Source: Blastomyces gilchristii SLH14081
Taxonomy: Eukaryota > Ascomycota > Eurotiomycetes > Onygenales > Ajellomycetaceae
DNA length: 64,000 bases
Direction of reading: 5' to 3'
Assembly (NCBI RefSeq): GCF_000003855.2
Contig: NW_003101671.1
Location: 1,688,799-1,752,798, forward strand
This document shows, piece by piece, positions 22,144 through 35,132 of this stretch. A program made the translations under genes and the position numbers. The notes below the pieces were generated by a model. That model was not told where the DNA came from and ran no database searches. It saw only the letters and a list, made by a program, of their open reading frames with translations. The first letter of the stretch is position 1; every line of letters begins with the position of its first letter.

Positions 22144-23437
22144 ATGGCGGAGTATGTATATTTCCCTCCGGGTTTTGCGGATTTTCGCTAACTAGTCATA
22201 GAAAAGATGCAGCGCTCAAGGTGGTCCAGGTGGAGGCACTGGTAAGAAAAGAAATTTCGATATTGAGTCGACAACGGCGAGGCAGGAATATGAAACTTAC
22301 ATATGATTCAGGTTGTCATGAAAATCATCAAACATAGCTCCCAGGCTTTCCCTACTATCGCGACCGGATCACTTGTCGGCATGGATGTGCGGGGCGCCCT
22401 GCAAGTCACCAACTGCTTCCCCTTCCCAATTGTGGAGATCCCAACCGAGTCTCATTTCGATAATGCTTCCCAAAATTCGGCTGCTGTTGCTCCGCGCGCA
22501 AAGGCGAACACAGTTTATCAAGCGGAAATGATCAAAATGCTGCGGGAAGTGAACATAGATGCCAACAATGTCGGATGGTACACAAGTGCGAACATGGGGA
22601 ACTTCGTCAATCTGAACGTTATCGAGAATCAGTATTACTATCAGAAAGAACTGAATGAACGAACGGTGGCATTAGTCCACGACATCAGCCGTAGTTCTCA
22701 GGGCACTTTGGCCCTCAGAGCTTTTAGGCTATCACCTCAGTTTATGCTCGCATTCAAGGAGAACAAATTCACCAGCGAACAGTACGATACCATGTCCACC
22801 TTTCTCATAGAGTTATAAACTCAGGAGTAGCTAACACTTATTTTCCGCCCATCACAGACTCCAGAAATCGAACCTTCGATACCAAGACATCTTCGTCGAG
22901 CTCCCCGTTCAAATTCACAATTCCCACCTTCTCACATCCTACCTCCACCAACTTCCAACGCCCACTCCTTCGGAACCCTTGGATTTCCCACAATCCCTTG
23001 AGGCTCTGACCTCTGGACCTTACACGTCGTCTTCGCTGTTATCTCCCAACTTCGACAGCCTCTCTCTAAGCATTGACCCATTCTTGGAGAAGAACTGCGA
23101 CCTGCTGCTCGAAAGCATTGAAACTCACCACACTGAAAACAACAACTTCCAATTCTACCAGCGATCGCTTGCCCGCGAGCAAGCCAAGATTACACAGTGG
23201 CAGGCCAAACGCAAGGCCGAGAACGCCACGCGTGCGCAGCTGAAGCAGCCCCTTCTGCCAGAGGATGAGTGGCAACGACTGTTCAAACTTCCCCAGGAAC
23301 CCAGCAGATTAGAGACATTGCTAAATACTAGGCAAGTGGAGCAATATTCACGCCAAATCGACAGCTTCGTGGCTGCGACGACAGGGAAGATGTTCGCTGT
23401 CAAAGGCAATCTGCTCCCAGGTGAATCTCAGGTTTAG
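22144..23437 (+). CDS. eif3h: translation initiation factor eIF3 subunit h
   Basis: Four exons (22144..22151, 22202..22241, 22312..22781, 22858..23437) give 365 residues. It is a non-catalytic MPN-domain subunit of the eIF3 complex, which organises the 43S pre-initiation complex. Exon 1 is only eight nucleotides (ATGGCGGA); the joins give [20 protein letters not shown]. The MPN domain (about residues 10-150) has the eIF3h-type landmarks [29 protein letters not shown] sequence and [12 protein letters not shown]. It lacks a JAMM metal-binding set, as expected for eIF3h. The third join gives [19 protein letters not shown]. The C-terminal half is helical with Gln/Arg-rich coiled-coil character. 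Introns are 50, 70 and 76 nt with standard sites. The length matches fungal eIF3h. Confidence 0.95.
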
Positions 23438-24920
23438 GCTTTGTGAACCTACCTTCTTTTTTCCTTGTGACGACCGGAGGAAATTTTAATCTACGAAACC
23501 TTGTACTTTTCGTGATTTCGGGGGAGAAAAAAGATAAATGCTTTATGGGTCTTGAATTGCATGATCGTATGGCGTAGCGGTTGGAACTTTCCTGTGTATC
23601 TATGCTTTTAGTTTCCCTTGCTCTTTGAGATGGTTAATTGTGAGACCTTGTACTTCTTTGATTCATCTTTCCTCTAGATTACCTTATATGATTCTAGTTT
23701 TTTATTCCTTTATTTTAATCTCCTTGACTACTACATGACTAGATAGAGGTTTCTTGTGAAGTTTGCCGAATGATGGAAGAACAAACCTGAGTGTTGTCAA
23801 TTGTACAGACAAAAGAAAACTAGTACTGTTGTGATATCTACCTGAGACACAGATTTTATGGGCTCGAGGAGAAGAAACAAATAATGCCAGGATAAACATA
23901 GGCTCAATGGCGTATTTAGACAGTTGAGATAGAGGTAAAAAAAAAAAAAAAAAATCCTGAGCCAGGAAAAGAAGCCCCATAATATGCCCTGCCAATCTTG
24001 ATCTCATCCTAACCCGCCCAATGATTGTCCCGCCAAAATCCATATAATGCACAATAAACCGGGCCGAGCCTGACCTCCCAACCTCCTGACCGACCTCCAG
24101 ATGATAATGCAATATGGACATGCCCAAGCATACCACAATACCTACTTGCCATATATAATTTGAACCAAGAAATAAAGTATTGGGAAATTGGGGAGTAAAA
24201 GAAAGCGAGATAACCATGAGTAGTGGAAGGAAATAATGAATGTAAATAGCCAACAGACGGAGTATATGCGAATAAAAGCGAGAATAAGGACAATATAACG
24301 GAGATAAAGAAAACAAAGGCATAGAGAGGAGCGGCACAACATCATATATATACGTTAGCAAGGAATATCCGCGGGGATTTGTGCCAAACTGGGTGGGTAT
24401 CGCGGAAGGAAAAAAGACAAACGCCAAAAACAACGGTTCGACCAAAAACAAACCCTGGCCGATCCACTAGCCACTAGCCACATTACTTTGCCTTGTTTGG
24501 CTGATTTGAACATGAACTGCGATGGAAAGTGGGAATCCAAAAAGAAAGCAGAAGAACAAGAAAAAAATCAAAAAATCAACTTAGGAAAACAAATATCGGC
24601 CGCAAAACTGGGCAAACAAACCAAAATTCATAATACATAAAATGACATAAACCGTATGACAGAAACCCTCCATTATTAAAGGTAAATAAATGTCGTGTCC
24701 AAAACGAAGCATGGCACACCTCGGAGATAATGCAGTTCTGTACCCAGCCGCACCTAAGCGGCTACATTGCCCGCATTTGTTGCGGCAACACACACTCGTG
24801 TGACAAGGACACCAAGAAGAAAAATCGAGAGCCAAGAGAGAAAGGCTGTGCCCAAGAAAGTCAATTTCCAGAGAGAACAAGCTTCCAGCTGTTTCAAGTC
24901 GAATCTGCGAAAGGACACCT
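23438..24920. other. convergent 3' flanks
   Basis: This 1.48-kb spacer lies between convergent genes and probably holds both 3' untranslated regions. It is AT-rich, with an A homopolymer at 23938-23954. The long minus-strand open frame here (249 codons) is hydrophobic low-complexity sequence without family resemblance and is not called. Confidence 0.5.
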
Positions 24921-27900
24921 CTACAAATTTGTAATTTTCTTGAACCAGCTGGATCGTTTCGGAGCGCCGTTGGCGTACGATGAATGCCGATGGTAGTCGG
25001 AAGCATAACGATCGCCATAGCGGTCACCCTCCCCACTGCCCTCACTGCTCTTGAGAGGACCGCGTACTGAATGCCGGAGTTCGTGGCGTCTGGCTCGCCG
25101 TTCTGTGGCTTCGGCATCATCAACGCCGTTGTACTTAGAGTGTCGTCGCGCCTTGCGGCGGGCAGAGCGTCTTGCTTCCTCTTCAGATGATAAGGAGTGG
25201 ACGTGGGGATCTCCCGGAGGGGCAGGGACGTCGATCACGGTGGGGACGATAGGAGGTGCTTCGGGGGGGTCAGTCAATTGGGAATTTAACCATGATGACG
25301 TTTTATCCTTGCCAGCACCCGCTATTCCAGGATAGGGTACATTAGAAGCACGGCGCGAGGAGTGGCCCTTACGAGAAGTGTAATACTCTTCCCCTGGCAA
25401 AACGGCAGATTTTCGCCGTCGAGATTTGGCAGCTTCATCACCAGATCGATGGGAGCGATGTCTACGATGATCTGTAGCGTATTCATCATGAGAATATTTA
25501 TCTCGTGCTTTGTCTGTATACGATCGATGGCGTTCCGATCTTACTCGTCTCCCGTCTTCCCCAAATTCGTCTGCCTCTCGTGCGCGGCGCCTCGCTTCCA
25601 TTTGCCGAATTTCTTCTTCGCGTTGCTGTTCCTCTAATAGCCGTGCAGCCCGGCGAGCTCTCTTCTCCTCGCGATGTCGTTGTTCTCGCTCCTCGTCTTC
25701 TCTAGCTCGCCTTTCCCGTGCTTCACGAATCCTAACTCTTTCAGCTTCTCGTCGCTTAGCGCGCCGCTCCTCAGCTTCTCTCTCCTCGGCCTCTCGAGCC
25801 TCTTGTTCTGCGTACTTTGACAAACGTCGAGCTCTTCTTTCAGCTCTTCTAGCTTCAGCATCCTCCGCCTCCGTTGCGGGCGCTGCATCCGTAGTGAAGC
25901 CTTCACCATCTGTCTCCACTCTAGTTGATCGTCGCTTCTCTCGTCGAGCACGACGGGCATATTCTTTGTCTATTTCTGCAGATTTTCTCAGATCTTCTTC
26001 GCGATAAGACCGTGACCGAGAGTGCTCTGGTGGTGGCGCCGCATGTTTGCGAAATGAGCCAAACAGTCCTAACAAACCCTCCGATTTTTTCGGCGTCGCG
26101 GTAGTATTGGAGCGTTTCAAATTTGCGCGCTCTTTAGGAGGGTCGATCACAAATGCTAAATCCTCAGGGCCAGATACTACCTCAGGACGGCTTGAGGGCC
26201 CCGGTTCAACCATCACAATGTCATCATCTGCACTCCTAGGCTTTTGCTGTTGGTAGTATACAGGGTCTTCTGTTAGCATAATTTGCTTGTTTCACATTAA
26301 CTGAAGGTGTGAAGGAAAAGTCGGGGAGAATTCAAATTACAGACCTCACGTTTAGATTTACGCCGACGAGGTTTCGAATCTACGGGTGAATCTTTTGGCG
26401 AGGATGCTTCGGGTACATCCCCTCCATTGACCATCACCAAGTCATCGTCATCGTCGATCGCATACGGGTCAGGAGCTCCTAGAAGGGAAAGGTAAGAAAT
26501 ATGCATTGCGTTAAAACATATCTGAACAAGAAGTACAACTTACTGGAGGCGCGCTTCTTGCCATTGGGGTCTCTTCTCGGAGTTTTGGTGCCGTTCACAC
26601 CCATGAACTTAGCTGCCTTCCCGGACATTTCTGCGTGGCCGCCATTGGGAGAAAGAATACCTGAGTCATCAATGTCAATAGACGGGCGTCTTGAGCTATG
26701 CTTCGACGCTGAAGCGCCATTTTGTTTCATTGACTTGGTTCTAACTGGTGGCGCACCTCCCATCATGAAGTTGGAGAAACTCATGCCTCTACTCTGCCGC
26801 GGCCGAACAGCAGTGCTATTGCGTTTCTCGTCAGAACCAGATGACTTTTCGACATCCTTTTCTGCATCTGCAGGCTTTCCCTTTTTAGAAGACATGGATT
26901 TAGACCTGGACAAAGCAGGAGGAGACTTCTCCTTTGGCTTCTTCGTGGAAGGGGATGAAGGACCGGCGTCGTCCTTTGCTTTGGTTTCTTTTTTCACAGG
27001 TTTCTTGGGAGCAGCGCCCCAAAATCCCCATGAAGAAGCTCCAGCTGTTCGTTCAACCCGAGGACGCTCCTTTTTGGCAGGTTTCGCTGTCGCGCGATCG
27101 GGGGGAGCTTCAGCATCTTTGTTTTCATCAGGAGGGACGGGGCCCGGGGGAGGTGGAGGGGGAGTTGCCATTTCATCCACTATAACCGCCTTCACAGGGG
27201 AAGCTTTCTTGCTTTTCTTTGAAGCTTTCACCGGCTGCGATTGCACGGGTGTTGGTTCAGGAGGAGGAGCCAAATCAACAATCTCGACTAGTTCGTCCTC
27301 ATATGCGCCCGGGAAACTACCAGGAACCGAATCGCGTGGAGTACTCGATCCGTCGAGCAGCGTGGCAGTAGCTGCCGCAGTAGCGCTATTTTTCTTTGAC
27401 GTGGAATTACTTGGCACCGTTGATGATTTTGTTTTTGATGAAACTGATGTCTTTTTGGATGGGGGTGGTGGGTCATTTGCGACTGGCTCTACGGTCGGCT
27501 TGACGTCAAGTGGGGAAGCTGGCTGCTGGGGAACAGCTGTTTGCGCAGCAGCCTTTTCTTTCGCCTTAAGCTTCTCCTTTTCCTTGAGCGCTTCTTTTTC
27601 TCGCTTCTTACTCTCCTCAAGTAATTTAATCCGCTCCGCGACCGATGTTTTGCTGGTAACTTTAATGCTACCCGTCGATGTCGTCGTGGTCTTCGTTGTT
27701 GGCGCGCTTGGCGCGGTTGCTTTGTCAGCTCCCGTAGCGCTAGCCGCTTCCAGCTCGCCAATATCAGCCAGCAGATTGTCCGCATTGCTTCCTTTTTTAG
27801 TTTCCTCAGCGGCAAGTTTATCTTTGGTCGCCTCTACGGATTGTTTATTTGCATCCTCCTTTGATTTAGAGGTCTTTGACTTGGTGATGGGAGTAGTCGT

Positions 27901-28514
27901 AGCCGTTCCAAAAGTGCCTCCCCAGAAGCTTTTTGCTGCCCTGGCTGCACTGACCTCGACCATGGGTTCCTCCTTTCCCTTGAACTCATCTGTAACGTCC
28001 ACAACTTCAAACCCTCTGGATTTGGACCTGGTTGATTTACCGTCCTCAACTTTAGGTGATTTCGACGTGGTTGTGGTTGTGCGAGAGAGCGATGTTTTCT
28101 TGGTTTTTGGGGTCTTGGCTCCTGAACCAGTGAATGCGCCCCACGTATCGATGCCCTCGATGTCAACCACAGCCGGTTCGGGCTCAAGATCCTGAGCTGG
28201 TGGTGTTGGAGCAGGTGGCGGTGGCTCGTTGGTGTCTTTCCCTTTCTTACCCTTCTTTTTATCTGCAGCTGCTCCCCACATCCCCCATGAGTTGTCATCA
28301 AGAGCTGGAGACCTGACCAGATCTGTAGAAACAGCATTTGCAGCGTTGTTTTCATTAGATTCGGCGGCCGCAGCAGCTTGCTTCTTAGCTTCCCTCTCCT
28401 TCTTTCGCCTTTCTTTCGCAGTAAGGCCTGCCCAAGGATCTACTGCTTCAGCTTCAACGAGGGGTTCAGGGTCAACTTTTGGTGGTTCTTGTTCTGGTTC
28501 AGGTACAGGTTCCT

Positions 28515-28549
<35 letters not shown>

Positions 28550-31500
28550 ACGAGTTTGTTTTTTTTGCCCTTTTTATCCTTCGTACTCTTTGATGTTCCC
28601 CAAATTCCCCAGCCATCGTCAGCTGGAGGTTCAGGCGCTTCTGAAACAGGAGGAGGTGGAAGTGGTTCTTCGGCAGCCTTGGTCCCCTTCTTTTTGTTTT
28701 TCTTACTCGTACTGGTAGTGCCAGCCCAGCCAAGAAATTCGTCATTTGCGACAGCAGTGGCTTTTTCGGGTTCTGGCTCTATCGGTGATTTTTCAGGGAT
28801 AGGGTCCTGTCTCCCTTTCTTGTCCTTCTTACTTCCCTTCGTGCCGAACCAGTCGTCAACGGCATCGATTGAGGTGGTCCCGGTGACAGCAGGTGCCTCA
28901 GGCACAATGTTCGATTCTTCAACAACGGCTGCCTTGTTTTTCTTATTCTTCTTACTTCCGAAACTCCATCCGCCAAGACCCCAACCATCACCGTCAGCGC
29001 CTGAGCCTCCACTAGCCTTAGAATTCTTTGAATCAACCTTAGTAACTTTGCCGCCATCGCCTAAGTCATCATTAAGCCAATCAAGATCGTCTCCCGCAGG
29101 AGTAGGTTCGGGAGCAGGACCCTCTTCGGTCTTGGTCGTTTTGCTTTTCTTTTTGTTCTTTTTCGATGTCCCCGTGTCCCAGATGTCTGCTTCGGCGACT
29201 GGGGCTGGTTCCTCCACCTTGGGTGGCGCCTCTTCTACAACCGCACCCTTCTTACCCTTCTTACTTTTTTTCGTAGTGGTAGCTGTGAATCCCCAATCCT
29301 CCTCAAGGGGATCAGCTTCTGGCTTTGCTTCTGGCTCGGGCTCCGGTGCGGGCTCAGGCGCTGGGTCCGGGACTGGCTCCTCTCCCACGGCCCTTTTCTT
29401 GCCTTTCCTCTTCTTCGTCGTTGTCGTAAACCCACCCCAATCCTCAACGGGATCTGGTTGAGGCTCGGGTTCAGGTGGAGGAGGCGGTGGTTCCTCAACT
29501 AGCTTTTCTTCTTCCACGGCTGCAACTACGGCTCCTTTCTTCACCTTCTTCTTCTTTCCAGACGTCGTCGTTGCAAAAGTGCTCCAGTCGTCAACAGGAT
29601 CTGGCTGGGATTCGGGCTCGGGCTGGGCCGCAGGAGGCTCCTCAACTGGCTTGTCTTCTTCTGTAACGGCCGTTACAGCTCCTTTCTTGCCCTTCTTTTT
29701 ATTTCCTGCCGGTGCTGCCCAACCCCAATCGTTCTCCGGCTCTGCTTTCGGCTCTGCTTCAGGCTCAGGTACCTCTTCCTTCGATGGTTCTTCAGTAATA
29801 CCCCTATTTTTCTTCTTCTTCTCTTTCTTAGTTGGGATAGACGCCCAAGTATTCTCAACGACAGGTTCAGGCGGTGGATTGGGCTCCTTGGGAGGTTCGT
29901 CAGCAGTTTTCGCCTTTGACTTCTTGTTTCTCTTTCCCACTGCACCCCAGGCATCATCCTCAGCTGCAGGTTCGGGTGCAGGTTCGGGTTCAGGTTCAGG
30001 TTCGGGTTCAGGTTCGGGTTCGGGTTCGGGTTCAGGTTCTGGCTCCGGTGGTGTTTCCTCAATAGCACCGAAAGAATTTGTCCCCTTTTTCTTCTTGCTT
30101 TTCTTCGTTGATGGCGTCGACCATGAATTCCATTCATCTACAGGAGCAGGCTCGGGAGCAGGCTCGGGATCGGGAACTGGTTCTTCAGCTATATCAGCAG
30201 AGACCTTTTTCTTCTTCTTCTTATCATTTTTACCAACGACGGCGAAAGATGGCCACGCATCATCCTCAGCCTCCTTTTTCTCCTCGGTGTTTCCATCGCC
30301 CGAGTCGCCAAACTCGAAGGTATTTGTTGTTGCATTCTTTTTCTTCCCCTTTTTTCCAGCGGGAGCCCATGGATCCAGGGTATCAGTGCCATCATCTTTC
30401 TTCTCGTCGGTTGCCTGGGTATCACCAAGATTCAGGTCAATGTTGCCGGTATTCCAACTATTTCCCCAGGCACCAAAGTTGAACCCGGTTTTGCCAGTAT
30501 CACCACCACTCTCTAGAGAAAAACCCAACTGCGGAGGTTCATCACCTAGATTTATATCCTGAAACGAGTTCGATGCAGGCTCTTTAGCGGTAGGAGGATC
30601 GGCAGCCTGTTTAAGGTGCCGTTAGTAATATATCAGGCAACGGGTTACCAAGGACTGTACTTGCCTTGTTCTTCTTGCCCTTTTTCTTCTTCGTTGTCGT
30701 GGTAAATCCTCCCCAGGCATCGTCCGCATTAGCCTCGGATACATCGCCAGCCCAGCTGAGCGAATTACCTGCATTATCATCAGCGGCTGCGGATGCGGCT
30801 GCTGCTTCCTCCTCCTCCTCCTCCTCCTCCTCCTCCTTTGCTTTGCGCTCCTCTTCTTCCTTTGCTTTGCGCTCCTCCTCCTCTTTGCGTTTCTTCTCTT
30901 CCTCCTCCTCTTTCTTCTTATTCTTCTTTTTATTCTTCTTCTTGCTACCGCCGAGATCCCAGCCATCGTCATCGTCCCCGCCCCCGCCTCCACCACCCGC
31001 ACCATCATCACCTCCACCAGCTCCACCAGCACCATCGCCGCCACCATCACCATTTCCGGCACCACCATCTGCGTTTCCACCGCCATCACCATCACCACCC
31101 GCGGCATTACCCTTGTCGCCTCCCTTCTCGGGCTCATTCCACTTGTCCTGATTAGCCTTTTTCGTTGCCTTACCTTTCTTTTTCGCATGTGATCGGAATT
31201 TCGACGCGTCGTTGAAGTCAATTGCTGGTGGTGTTACGGCTTCTCCCAGTAACAACCCATTCCCCTTTGCGGTTTCAGTCCATACTGCGCTCGTGGGCGC
31301 AGATGCTGGGGTCTCGACACGGCGATGGGCAAACTCATCCCGGCTCATGTACTCAGGAGGCATGTCTGTGATTACGTTGTCGTAGGGAGGGGGCGGAGCG
31401 CCGTACGGCAGGGGAGTAGAGTCGAGTGAGAGTAACATTTCGGCGACCAATGCGGAGGCTTTTAATGATGCGGCGTGGGCCGAGTCAAGTAGTGCCTGTG

Positions 31501-32097
31501 CGGGTTAGCATTGGGACGTAAAGGCGAAGGCATGTAAAAGATAGAAAACGGAGAGGATAATCTAAGAAAAGAGAATGAAAGGCGGCCTAGGTATGTTATT
31601 CTGGCTGCGCCTGCGCCAAACGAAGGAACGAGTAAACGCAACCACCATCACATAGCATAACCATTGGTCTTGTTGTGGGTGCGATAAGAGCGGATATATT
31701 TCTGGGTTTCGTCCAGGGACAATGGAACTCGGCCAAGCACTATCCCAAGGATCAAATCCAATAGAACATAAGAAAAAAAAAAAAAAAATCCCGGTTTGGT
31801 ACATACCGTAGACTTCGATTCGCAACAGTCCATTGTCAAAAACCCAGCAGCTCGGCGCAACCCAGTCTTCAGCTCCGTAGACCTTCTCTCGGAAACCGCC
31901 TCACGACCTCTCCCACCCCCATTCCGAGCATGGTATCCATCCGGCGACTTCGTCATTATATCTCCAGAGCACCAAGCGCGCTTACGGGGGAGCTCTGGTT
32001 TAGCGGGGGGAGGGGGGTTGGCGGGCGCGATCAGCATAGATCGCACATTGTTGTTGTTGTTGTTGTGCGGCGGCTCCGCAGCGGTCGCATAAAGCAT
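24921..32097 (-). CDS. giant Trp/Lys-repeat, Pro-Glu-rich low-complexity protein
   Basis: Five exons, complement(24921..26269, 26350..26478, 26544..30606, 30665..31495, 31807..32097), give about 2,220 residues. I do not recognise the family. Visible structure: an N-terminal segment with an Asn run; residues about 190-270 Gly/Asp-rich and then Glu/Lys-rich; then more than 20 copies of a unit in which an acidic-plus-Trp motif (DDWG, EDWGGF, NSWGMWG) is followed after 5-12 residues by a Lys-rich cluster (KKKGKK, KKNKKK), spaced by Pro/Glu segments including about a dozen consecutive PE dipeptides. The last 450 residues are an Arg/Glu-rich predicted coiled coil, followed by RS-like and HRRH-like stretches and the end SSWFKKITNL. 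Intron 2 (30607-30664) appears to be GC-AG. The last intron's donor is the least certain (C/GTGAGG chosen because it keeps the frame). Long frames on the opposite strand are shadows of this repetitive composition. Confidence 0.8.
29966..30052 (-). repeat. coding Pro-Glu dipeptide repeat
   Basis: A hexanucleotide-type tandem repeat (GGTTCA/GGTTCG units on the plus strand) inside exon 3 of the giant gene encodes about a dozen consecutive Pro-Glu dipeptides. Smaller PE arrays lie at 28515-28550 and 29330-29380. Confidence 0.85.
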
Positions 32098-32983
32098 GGC
32101 GACAAGCGATTGTAAATATCGAGAGAGCTAGCGAGGAGGGGTATCTCTAAACTCATGGATGGCGATTTTTTTATTTTTTTATTTTCTTTATTTTTTCTTT
32201 GTTTGTGAATACACAACACGACAGAAAAAACGCGCGCGGAAGAGAGGTCTCGATCGATGCGAAGAGGCGGTAAGATAAGTAGTGGTGGGGTAGTTATAAT
32301 AATTAGGATGTTTTGTTGTGGAGCCGATTCAGAGCTCCGAAAATCTGAAGTTATTGCGATAAATAAATAAATAAATAAATAAATAAACAGCGGAGGACGC
32401 AAAGCCACCCAGAAACAGAAAAACGAAGACAGGAAAAAGCCCGCCTCCTCTTTATCTTCACTGTTTTATGTGGGATATCCAAGGCTAAAGGAACTTTTTT
32501 TTTTTTTTTTAACAAGATTTTATATATATATATATATTTCTTTTTCCCCTTCCAGCTTTAATGCTTGGTTGGGAGGAGGTGAATGGTATGGTATGGCGTG
32601 CACCAGTCAAGGGCTTGGGATATCCGATTTGCGATCTGATGGGGATGGATGGGAAAAACAAGCAAGAAGCGCGTCGTCCCTTAAGCAAGGTAGTCCTGCA
32701 GGTTATGACTGGCGGAATTTATGCGATCTTGCAGGATAAACCACCAATAAATAATGGAAATCAACGCAGGCTTTCAGTTCGATACAGTCAACAGGGAAAA
32801 TATGGCAAAATGGGCAACTGGCAGCTGGCAGCTGGCAACTGGCAACTGGATGGATGGATGGATGGATGGATGGTCCGAATAGATGGATGAATGACCAGGG
32901 TAGTTTTAGTTAAATATAGATAAATAGAACTTTCGATGCAGCCGAGCCAGGCACCAAGCAGGGAGAGGAGATTGGTTATTTGC

Positions 32984-33001
32984 GGGGGGGGGGGGGGGGG
33001 G
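32984..33001 (+). repeat. poly-G (18 nt)
   Basis: Eighteen consecutive G on the plus strand; potential G-quadruplex-forming tract. Confidence 0.95.
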
Positions 33002-33070
33002 CGAGTTAGAGGAACGAGGAGGAAAAAGCTGGCGGGATATTTATTTAATATGGCAATGCGTGAAAGTAGT

Positions 33071-33071
33071 A

Positions 33072-33108
<37 letters not shown>
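33071..33108. repeat. (AAT)n microsatellite
   Basis: About 12 AAT units. Confidence 0.95.
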
Positions 33109-33448
33109 GCAAGAGATTGGTTCGTAACTATGAATTATAGTGAAATAACAACTATAACCAAGAAGAGGGGGGGGGGTTCTCTTCTATCTAGCGTCACTAA
33201 CTAGCGATGGGATAATATAATCCAATAATACAAGAAGACGTCAGGATCAGCAGCCAGGGCTTTTTTTTATATATATATATTTTTCGGTTTCTCGTCGTCG
33301 TCCCCGAAACCTGTTGGAGGAAGGGATCAAGATGTCGCGTTAAAAGCACCGGCGGCGGAGGGAGTCCAATGGTATGGTGATGGTGGTGGTTCAATAATAA
33401 TTATATACCGAGTAGCACATATTCTTCCATCCATCACAATCACATCAC

Positions 33449-33547
33449 ACACACACACACTCTCTCTCTCTCTTTTTTTTTCTTTCTCTTTCTTCCTCTC
33501 TCTCTTTTTTACTCTCTTTCTCTCTCCTTTTCTCTCCTTTTCCTCTC
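33449..33547 (+). repeat. CA/CT pyrimidine tract
   Basis: A run of CA dinucleotides passes into CT dinucleotides and then mixed C/T sequence for about 90 bp, almost without purines. Confidence 0.9.
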
Positions 33548-33778
33548 TGGCGGCGTCTTAGTGTCCCAGCCTACTCCAGGAGATAGATGTGCATCCGAGA
33601 GCTGGCTTCACCAATCCGGGGGCGTTTTGTAGACTAGGGGGCCTGGGTGGGAGGGTGTGGACGGGCGGCGATTGGGGATTGTTCACGATAAGACCACGCA
33701 AGCGCAAGGAACAGTCCGAGAGACCAGTCAGTTGCTGCGAAGAAGAGGAGAAGACTGGCCGGTTGGGATTGCGATGTC

Positions 33779-35096
33779 TACTCCGTACAGACTAGAGGAA
33801 GGGTAGGAAAAAAAAAAAAATAAAAATAAAAATCTACTAACTCCCTCCCCTTTTTCGGTCGGTTTGGTTGGGTTTCTTTGATGTTGTTATTTAGGTGTGT
33901 TTGCTTTTTCCTCACTCTTTTCTTTGGTCCTTTTTTTTTTTTTTTTTCTCTTTTCATCTATCTGTGTATCATCTGAAAACGAGGAGCAAGGAGCAACAAT
34001 AATGGTGGAAAAGGTGGAAAAAGGAAAAGAAAAATGAATAAGGAACCCCCAGCCAAGAGAAAAATAAATAAAATATGTACGCATATCATATAGTATGTAA
34101 CTAGCTAGTTAACTTAACTTATATATATTGCAGTCTTCAAACAACACCCGTAATTGGCAAGGTATTATTGATTGCTTCGTCCAGACACAGACCCTAAAAT
34201 CAATCCAACATCCTCAACAATAATAATTCCCAAGAGCCATTATTCCGTCAACAGCAATTCGTCAAGAACACGTTACTTCCGGCCTACAACCTTGGAAGGT
34301 TGCATGGTTATCCCGGGTTCAGCGCTCGGTGGCTGGGATGTTCGAGTGGGGACGGGGGGGGCAACAACGATAACTAATTATTAACAAATACAACAACAGT
34401 ACTCCGTATACGGACTAGTATAGCCAGAGATAGGCTATAATAGCCCCTATCGACCTCCCTGAAGCAGCGCGGGTAAGCCTTAAAAGTTAACTAACTACAA
34501 ATGCTCCGTTGGGGGCAATGGGGGCCCACCTAGCGCCGCCTCCACCAACACTTGTGGTTAAATCCCGGCGGTGATCCGGGCAATGACATCGTTAAAAGCC
34601 ACTATTAAGTGTTTAACCGCAACCTCCCCCCGCCTATTTCTGCGGCGCCACCAACACCACCACCAACAAGTAAAATAGTTAACTATACTTGCTCTGTTAC
34701 ACATATATCTCTTCTATCTCTATCTCATATGGTTCTCACACCAAATAACAGAGCAACTCTCCACTACTACTTTGTCATGAATCACCATGGACGGAGAAAA
34801 CAGACAAAAAGAAAAAAAAAAGAAAAGAAATTTCTGCAGGTTAAGTGTTGACTAGTCCCCGCTTCTCACCACCAAAACCAACTTAGCCGCTCCTCACCGC
34901 ATCAAAAGCCGCACCGTTCGTCTCACGAGTCACAGGCTGGGAATTTTTTTTATTTTTTTTTCTCGCCTTCACCATTCTTATCCTCTTGGTCGGCACGCCC
35001 CAGGCAGATCCTGCCGCGCCGCGACTTGCATGTCAAACTGAAACTTGCTGCTGCAAGTCAGCCTGCTCGACGCGTCTCGAGTTAGTAGAGGACGCC

Positions 35097-35132
<36 letters not shown>

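Noticed and set aside
23702..24451. Minus-strand 249-codon hydrophobic frame
   Set aside because: It is low-complexity Phe/Leu/Ser sequence from A/T-rich DNA in a 3' flank, with no family resemblance.
26501..30562. Long plus-strand open frames (up to 564 codons) across the giant gene
   Set aside because: They are Ser/Phe/Leu-rich mirror images of the Lys/Glu/Pro codon repeats on the minus strand and lack splice or domain support.
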